Shown here: positions 10,744-14,353 of the stretch, one piece after another | How positions within the stretch are numbered: the first letter of the stretch is position 1 | Layout: each line of letters opens with the position of its first letter | Origin: CAZKCI01 sp964551475 | Lineage (GTDB): Bacteria; Auribacterota; Erginobacteria; Erginobacterales; CAZKCI01 | NCBI GenBank assembly: GCA_964551475.1 | Contig: CAZKCI010000119.1 | Location: 1 to 14,353 of the forward strand | Length of the DNA stretch: 14,353 nt | Reading direction: 5' to 3' | Notes under the pieces: model-generated | Databases searched by the model: none | Seen by the model: the letters and a program-made list of their open reading frames with translations, nothing else | What the model was told of the DNA's origin: nothing | Made by a program: the position numbers and the translations under genes

Positions 10744-12654
10744 ATGAGAAAGAACCTGGCCAACTCCCGGACAACTGACGTCGGCCCGCCGCCCCCTTCG
10801 ATCCAGCCGGCCTTGCGCCGGGCAACCTTCCTCTTCGGCCTGGCCAACGGGATCCTTTTCCTGCTCAACGCCCTGCCCTATGTGCCCTCGGGACCCGCCC
10901 GGCCGCTGGAGCATCTCTTCCGCTGCGCCGCCTTCCTCTCCCATTTTCTCTCCATCGCCCTGGTTCTGTCCGCTCTGCTTTGCCTGGTCTTTCTTCTCGT
11001 CCGCTTCCGTATCCCGGCGGCGGCGCTGGCCGCGGTCTTGTTCAGCCTGGCCCAGATCTACCTTTTTATCGACGTGCGCGTGTATGTGCATCTTCGCCTC
11101 CACCTGACCGGCGTTGTTTTTGAAGCGATGGCGACGCCGGGCTACTGGGACTCCATGCACTTCGACTCCGGGGACTGGCTGTTTGCCGGCATGGGTATCG
11201 CCGTTCTGCTCGCAGTTGAGACCCTGCTCTTCCTCTCGTTGGTAAGAGCCATGGGAAGGGAGGGGCGCCTGCGGCGCCTGGCCAGGCCGGCCGTTCTCGG
11301 CTCGCTCGCCGGATGCGTTCTTCTTCTCTCCCTCGCCGAAAAAATCGGCTACGGCCTGGCCGACGCTTACGGCCTGGCCGAGATCACACGCTACGGACGG
11401 ATCTTCCCCCTGTACTTCCCGAGCACCTTCCGGGAGTGGTTCGACGCTCATCTCGGGAAACAGGAACTCCGCGCACCTGCCTATCCGGCGGGCAAAAGCG
11501 GTCTGGTCTATCCCCTCCCCGGATTCGCCTACGGCCGTTTCCCCCGGCCCCGGAACGTCGTCGTCATCCTGGTGGAAGGGCTCCGCTCCGACATGCTGAA
11601 CGACGAAACGATGCCGAATTTGAGCGCCTTCGCCCGCCGGTCCACGGTCGGCCGGAACCATTATTCGGCCGGGAACACATCCCGTTACGGAGGCTTCGGC
11701 CTGTTTTACGGGCTGTACGGATCCTATTGGCATGAGGCTCTGAACCGGCGGCAGGGTCCGGTCCTCATCGAGGCGCTGAAGCGAAACGGCTACCAGTTCA
11801 AGATCTTGTCCAGCACCTCCCTCTCCTATCCGGAACTGGCCCGGACCGCCTTCGCCCACGCCCCCTGCGTTCTGGAGGACGAACTGCCGGGAGAGGATTC
11901 GTGCGAAAGGGACGATCTCCTGGTCGAGTTCTACCGCGACTGGCTGGCTGGCGTTCCGCGCGACCGTCCCTTCTTCACTTTCATCTACTTGGACTCCTCC
12001 CATTCCACCTACTTCTTCAAGTCCGCCTTCGCGAAGTTCGCCCCCTATGCGCCCGGGATTCGGTTCGTCCGGACCGATCTCCAGGAGGACAGGGAGGCGA
12101 TCTTCAACCGCTACCGGAACGCCGTTTACTATGACGACCATAACCTGGGGAGGATCATCTCCGCCCTGGAGGAGAACGGCCTCCTTTCCAACACGCTGGT
12201 CCTGGTCAGCGGCGACCACGGCGAGGAGTTTTGGGAGCACGGCTGCTTCGGCCACAACAGCGCCTACACCGCCGAGCAGGTCGGGGTCCCCCTGGTCTAC
12301 TTCAACCCCGATCAGCTCCCCCGCGAGATCACGGGACGGACCAGCCACCTCGACGTCCCCGCGACGATCCTGGCGGCCCTGGGCGACCGCAACGACCCCG
12401 CTCTCTACAGCCTGGGAAAGAACGTGCTGGATCCCGTCCGCCCGCTCTTCCTCGTCCTCTCCGGCTGGGACGACTGCTGCCTGGTGACCGACCGGCTGAA
12501 GATCCGTTTCTCCACCGAGTCCTACAACGTTCTCTCCCGCGACCCGGTGACCGATCTGGACGACCGTCCGGTCGACGACACCGCCCTGATCCATGCCGAG
12601 AAGGACAAATACCTGGTCCCGATTCTGGAGGGGATGAGCAGATTCCTCAAATAG
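10744..12654 (+). CDS. YejM/PbgA-like inner-membrane sulfatase-fold protein
   Basis: YejM (PbgA) is a five-helix inner-membrane protein with a periplasmic sulfatase-fold domain that tunes lipopolysaccharide synthesis in enterobacteria; relatives such as LtaS are lipid-linked transferases. The 636-aa product has the same plan: helices at about 28-46, 62-87, 92-110, 147-168 and 183-200, then a periplasmic domain from about 265. It resembles E. coli YejM at VYVHLRLHLTGVVFEA (113-128), NVVVILVEGLRSD (271-283), SAGNTSRYGGFGLFYG (308-323) and the LIEALKRNGYQFKILSS stretch. Unlike YejM, residues matching the active site of LtaS-type enzymes are kept: E278, T312 as nucleophile, H420 in DSSH, and D491-H492 in GDHGEEF. 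It may therefore be catalytically active. The ATG lacks a Shine-Dalgarno sequence but follows a TATACT box closely. Endonuclease V starts 45 bases after the stop. Confidence 0.85.
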   Translation: MRKNLANSRTTDVGPPPPSIQPALRRATFLFGLANGILFLLNALPYVPSGPARPLEHLFRCAAFLSHFLSIALVLSALLCLVFLLVRFRIPAAALAAVLFSLAQIYLFIDVRVYVHLRLHLTGVVFEAMATPGYWDSMHFDSGDWLFAGMGIAVLLAVETLLFLSLVRAMGREGRLRRLARPAVLGSLAGCVLLLSLAEKIGYGLADAYGLAEITRYGRIFPLYFPSTFREWFDAHLGKQELRAPAYPAGKSGLVYPLPGFAYGRFPRPRNVVVILVEGLRSDMLNDETMPNLSAFARRSTVGRNHYSAGNTSRYGGFGLFYGLYGSYWHEALNRRQGPVLIEALKRNGYQFKILSSTSLSYPELARTAFAHAPCVLEDELPGEDSCERDDLLVEFYRDWLAGVPRDRPFFTFIYLDSSHSTYFFKSAFAKFAPYAPGIRFVRTDLQEDREAIFNRYRNAVYYDDHNLGRIISALEENGLLSNTLVLVSGDHGEEFWEHGCFGHNSAYTAEQVGVPLVYFNPDQLPREITGRTSHLDVPATILAALGDRNDPALYSLGKNVLDPVRPLFLVLSGWDDCCLVTDRLKIRFSTESYNVLSRDPVTDLDDRPVDDTALIHAEKDKYLVPILEGMSRFLK

Positions 12655-12699
12655 GGGGTTGGGGATGGGGGATAGTTATCGGCTGAGTCGGGGGAAGCG

Positions 12700-13422
12700 A
12701 TGAGGAAAGCGAAGCTTGATCACCCCTGGGATCTTTCGCCGAAGGCGGCGATCGCCCTCCAGAAGGAGCTGGCTTCCCGTGTAGTCCGGCGGGGGAAGGT
12801 CAACAAGATCCGTTTCGTCGCCGGCTGCGACGTGTCCTCATCCCTCTTCTCCCGACGGGCGCGGGCGGGCGTGGTCCTTCTCTCTTTCCCCGATCTGGCT
12901 ACGGTGGAGGAAGTCGTGGCCGAAGGGGAGATCGCCTTTCCCTATGTCCCGGGCCTCCTCACTTTCCGGGAGGGGCCTCTGGCTCTTCGCGCTTTCTCCA
13001 AGCTCTCCCGCCGTCCCGACGTGGTTTTCTTTGACGGCCAGGGGATCGCCCACCCCCGCCGTTTGGGACTGGCCTCCCATCTGGGTCTTCTTCTCGATTT
13101 GCCCGCGGTCGGCTGCGCCAAATCGCTCTACATCGGGGAGTATGACGAACCGGGGGAGAGAAGGGGAGAGTGGTCTCCGCTCCGGGATGAAGGGGGGGAG
13201 ACGATCGGCGCCGCGCTGAGGACCCGGGACGGAGTCAAGCCGATCTTCGTCTCCGTCGGCCACCGCCTCGACCTCGCGGAGGCGATCCGCCTCGCCCTCG
13301 CCGTCGGGGGCGGTTGCCGGATCCCGGAGCCCACGCGCCGGGCCCATCAGCTGGTGTCGGGGGGAACTTGCGCAAAGCGCATAGAGCATAGAGCAAAGCG
13401 CATAGCGTCCCGCGCCTCCTGA
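12700..13422 (+). CDS. nfi: endonuclease V (deoxyinosine 3' endonuclease)
   Basis: Endonuclease V nicks DNA (or RNA) one phosphodiester 3' of inosine, starting repair of deaminated adenine. The 240-aa product closely follows the Thermotoga enzyme: WDL at 10-12, AGCDVS at 41-46 with D44, the strand-separating wedge PYVP at 81-84, E91 in PGLLTFREGP, D112 in FFDGQGIAHPR, K141 in GCAKS, PIFVSVGH at 181-188 and RIPEPTRRAH at 207-216. All expected metal and catalytic residues are present. A GGGGGAAG ribosome site precedes the ATG. Residues from about 224 to 240 (CAKRIEHRAKRIASRAS) are encoded by an intergenic repeat and are unlikely to matter, since homologues end near here. The gene follows the YejM-like gene by 45 bases and may be co-transcribed with it. 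Confidence 0.93.
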   Translation: MRKAKLDHPWDLSPKAAIALQKELASRVVRRGKVNKIRFVAGCDVSSSLFSRRARAGVVLLSFPDLATVEEVVAEGEIAFPYVPGLLTFREGPLALRAFSKLSRRPDVVFFDGQGIAHPRRLGLASHLGLLLDLPAVGCAKSLYIGEYDEPGERRGEWSPLRDEGGETIGAALRTRDGVKPIFVSVGHRLDLAEAIRLALAVGGGCRIPEPTRRAHQLVSGGTCAKRIEHRAKRIASRAS

Positions 13423-13459
13423 TGGGCGCTTTGCACTTTGCGCTTTGCGCTCTGCTATG
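13370..13459. repeat. GCGCAAAGC-type tandem/inverted repeat
   Basis: AAAGCGCATAG occurs at 13374-13384 and 13395-13405, and the opposite-strand words GCGCTTTGC and CTTTGCGC at 13426-13434, 13436-13443 and 13443-13450. The two halves can fold on each other. The repeat covers the last 17 codons of endonuclease V and the gap before the convergent minus-strand gene, leaving four bases to that gene's stop codon. Confidence 0.75.
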
Positions 13460-13462
13460 TCC

Positions 13463-14305
13463 TTACATCCGATACCACTTCTCGCTGTGCCTCCCCGGGT
13501 CGGGGACGGAGGAGAGGAAGATCCATTCGCTGAAAAGGATGACGCCGAGGATCAAACGCGACCATTCGAAATTGTCCAGATAGCCGAGCGCGCCCCCCAG
13601 CGCCAGGATCCAGCCGAAAGCGCGGAAGAAACGGAAGACGGCCGGCCGCCCCGCCGAGAGCAGGGAGTAGGGAAGAAGAAGGAGCCAGAGATAATCGCGG
13701 AGGAGGAGGGCGGTCCCGATCCCGATCAAGAAGTTCGCTCCTCCGAGGATTTTGAAAGGGGGCCGGCTGATTTTTTCGATCAGCCTCCGCCGGTTCTCGG
13801 TCACTTCGTCCGGCGCCTCCGGCGAGGCCAACACCGCGCTGCCCAGGAGGGAAAGGGCCCGTCCCAGCCGCTCCTGGGACATCCCCTCGCGCACCAGGGC
13901 ATCGATCTCCCGGAAGACGAACTCGCCGTCCGGCAGCCCTTCCTCCAGGGTGTTGATCGGCGTGGCGGCGGCGATATCCGCCCGCGCGCCGATCTCCCCC
14001 TCCAGCGTCGAGTGGTCGGCGGAATGGCCGATGGTGTCCATGGCGCCGTGGACGATCCCGTCCTCGATGTAGTGGGAGACGATCCCCAGGTAGCGGGCGG
14101 CCGCGGCCATGTCTCCCTTGATCAGGGCGCGGCGGGCCTTGTACATCTTCGACCGGGCGGCGTCTTTGGCCCGGGACCAGATGTGGACGACCTCTTTTCT
14201 CTGGTCCGGCTCCACCGAGCCGTTGACGAGCTCGTTCTGGTAGTCCTTGAGGCCGAAAGTCTCCGCCATCTGGTAGGCGAGCCTCTTGTGGTCGCGCCAT
14301 TTCAT
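13463..14305 (-). CDS. zinc-phospholipase-C-like protein with C-terminal membrane helices
   Basis: The first ~110 residues of this 280-aa protein resemble the helical zinc-dependent phospholipase C/S1-P1-type fold: KWRDH with H6, NGSVEPDQ with D34, VVHIWS with H41, AARYLGIVSHYIEDGIVHG with H78, D82 and H86, then H94 and H98. This spacing of GSVEPD followed by HY-x2-D-x3-H is characteristic. Residues 188-266 hold three or four hydrophobic segments, so the protein is membrane-bound, with the metal domain on one face. No N-terminal signal peptide is seen, which suggests a cytoplasmic or self-inserting domain. The ATG at 14305 fits the family start; the frame remains open to the window edge (a TTG at 14353), so an upstream start cannot be excluded. 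It is convergent with endonuclease V. The substrate is unknown. Confidence 0.7.
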   Translation of the reverse strand: MKWRDHKRLAYQMAETFGLKDYQNELVNGSVEPDQRKEVVHIWSRAKDAARSKMYKARRALIKGDMAAAARYLGIVSHYIEDGIVHGAMDTIGHSADHSTLEGEIGARADIAAATPINTLEEGLPDGEFVFREIDALVREGMSQERLGRALSLLGSAVLASPEAPDEVTENRRRLIEKISRPPFKILGGANFLIGIGTALLLRDYLWLLLLPYSLLSAGRPAVFRFFRAFGWILALGGALGYLDNFEWSRLILGVILFSEWIFLSSVPDPGRHSEKWYRM

Positions 14306-14353
14306 GCGGTCATTGTTGAGGAAAGGGAAGGCGCTGTCAAAGCCAAAGAACAA

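Noticed and set aside
10159..12594. An 811-codon minus-strand open frame running antisense through the sulfatase-fold gene
   Set aside because: Only its last 117 codons (10159-10509) are credible as a gene. The rest mirrors the third-position GC bias of the plus-strand gene and has no domain-like sequence.
13370..13459. CRISPR-like array from the repeated AAAGCGCATAG words
   Set aside because: The units are too short, unevenly spaced and lie in both orientations, with no spacers and no cas genes.

Overview
The window is GC-rich, gene-dense bacterial chromosome with many short inverted repeats in the intergenic gaps. A diderm (Gram-negative type) bacterium is suggested by a YejM/PbgA-like inner-membrane sulfatase-fold protein and several Sec-type signal peptides. 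The repeats, including a CCTGCC/GGCAGG palindrome and REP-like hairpins starting GTGGGAG, look like those common in uncultured groundwater or sediment lineages. I cannot name the phylum from sequence alone.

Layout. Positions 1-4172 (+): the end of a LexA-like winged-helix gene, an overlapping 60-aa ORF, a lysine 2,3-aminomutase-type radical SAM enzyme (kamA), then two different D-Ala-D-Ala-ligase-like ATP-grasp proteins. Positions 4229-7761 (-): a secreted Amidase_3 peptidoglycan amidase, a secreted two-HKD phospholipase D-family protein, and a stand-alone methionyl-tRNA-synthetase-beta-type tRNA-binding domain. Positions 7883-9125 (+): an inositol-monophosphatase-family enzyme and a small exported membrane peptide. 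Positions 9214-10509 (-): a TIM-barrel sugar-isomerase-like protein and an Ala/Pro-rich small protein. Positions 10744-13422 (+): the YejM-like membrane protein and endonuclease V. Positions 13463-14305 (-): a zinc-phospholipase-C-like protein with C-terminal membrane helices, whose frame stays open to the window edge. No tRNA, rRNA, CRISPR array or transposase gene is visible, and no gene-free stretch exceeds 300 bases.

The best candidate for an under-described system is kamA plus the two ATP-grasp ligases. The aminomutase keeps the lysine-binding aspartates and the PLP lysine, so it probably makes beta-lysine or a close relative. Two non-identical amino-acid/peptide-ligase-fold proteins follow on the same strand, which suggests a small beta-amino-acid-containing peptide or conjugate. 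No acetyltransferase lies beside kamA, so this is not the standard N-epsilon-acetyl-beta-lysine osmolyte pair. The LexA-like gene upstream could be a local regulator.

The second theme is repeats. Three REP-doublet-like elements (3080-3147, 5809-5932, 7244-7387) share ends, and two share an internal core. Other palindromes sit at 1897-2034, 9133-9219, 10061-10105, 10526-10571 and 13370-13459. Several touch gene ends or starts and create false upstream start codons, so I moved the starts of the second ATP-grasp gene, the phospholipase D gene and the TIM-barrel gene downstream of them.
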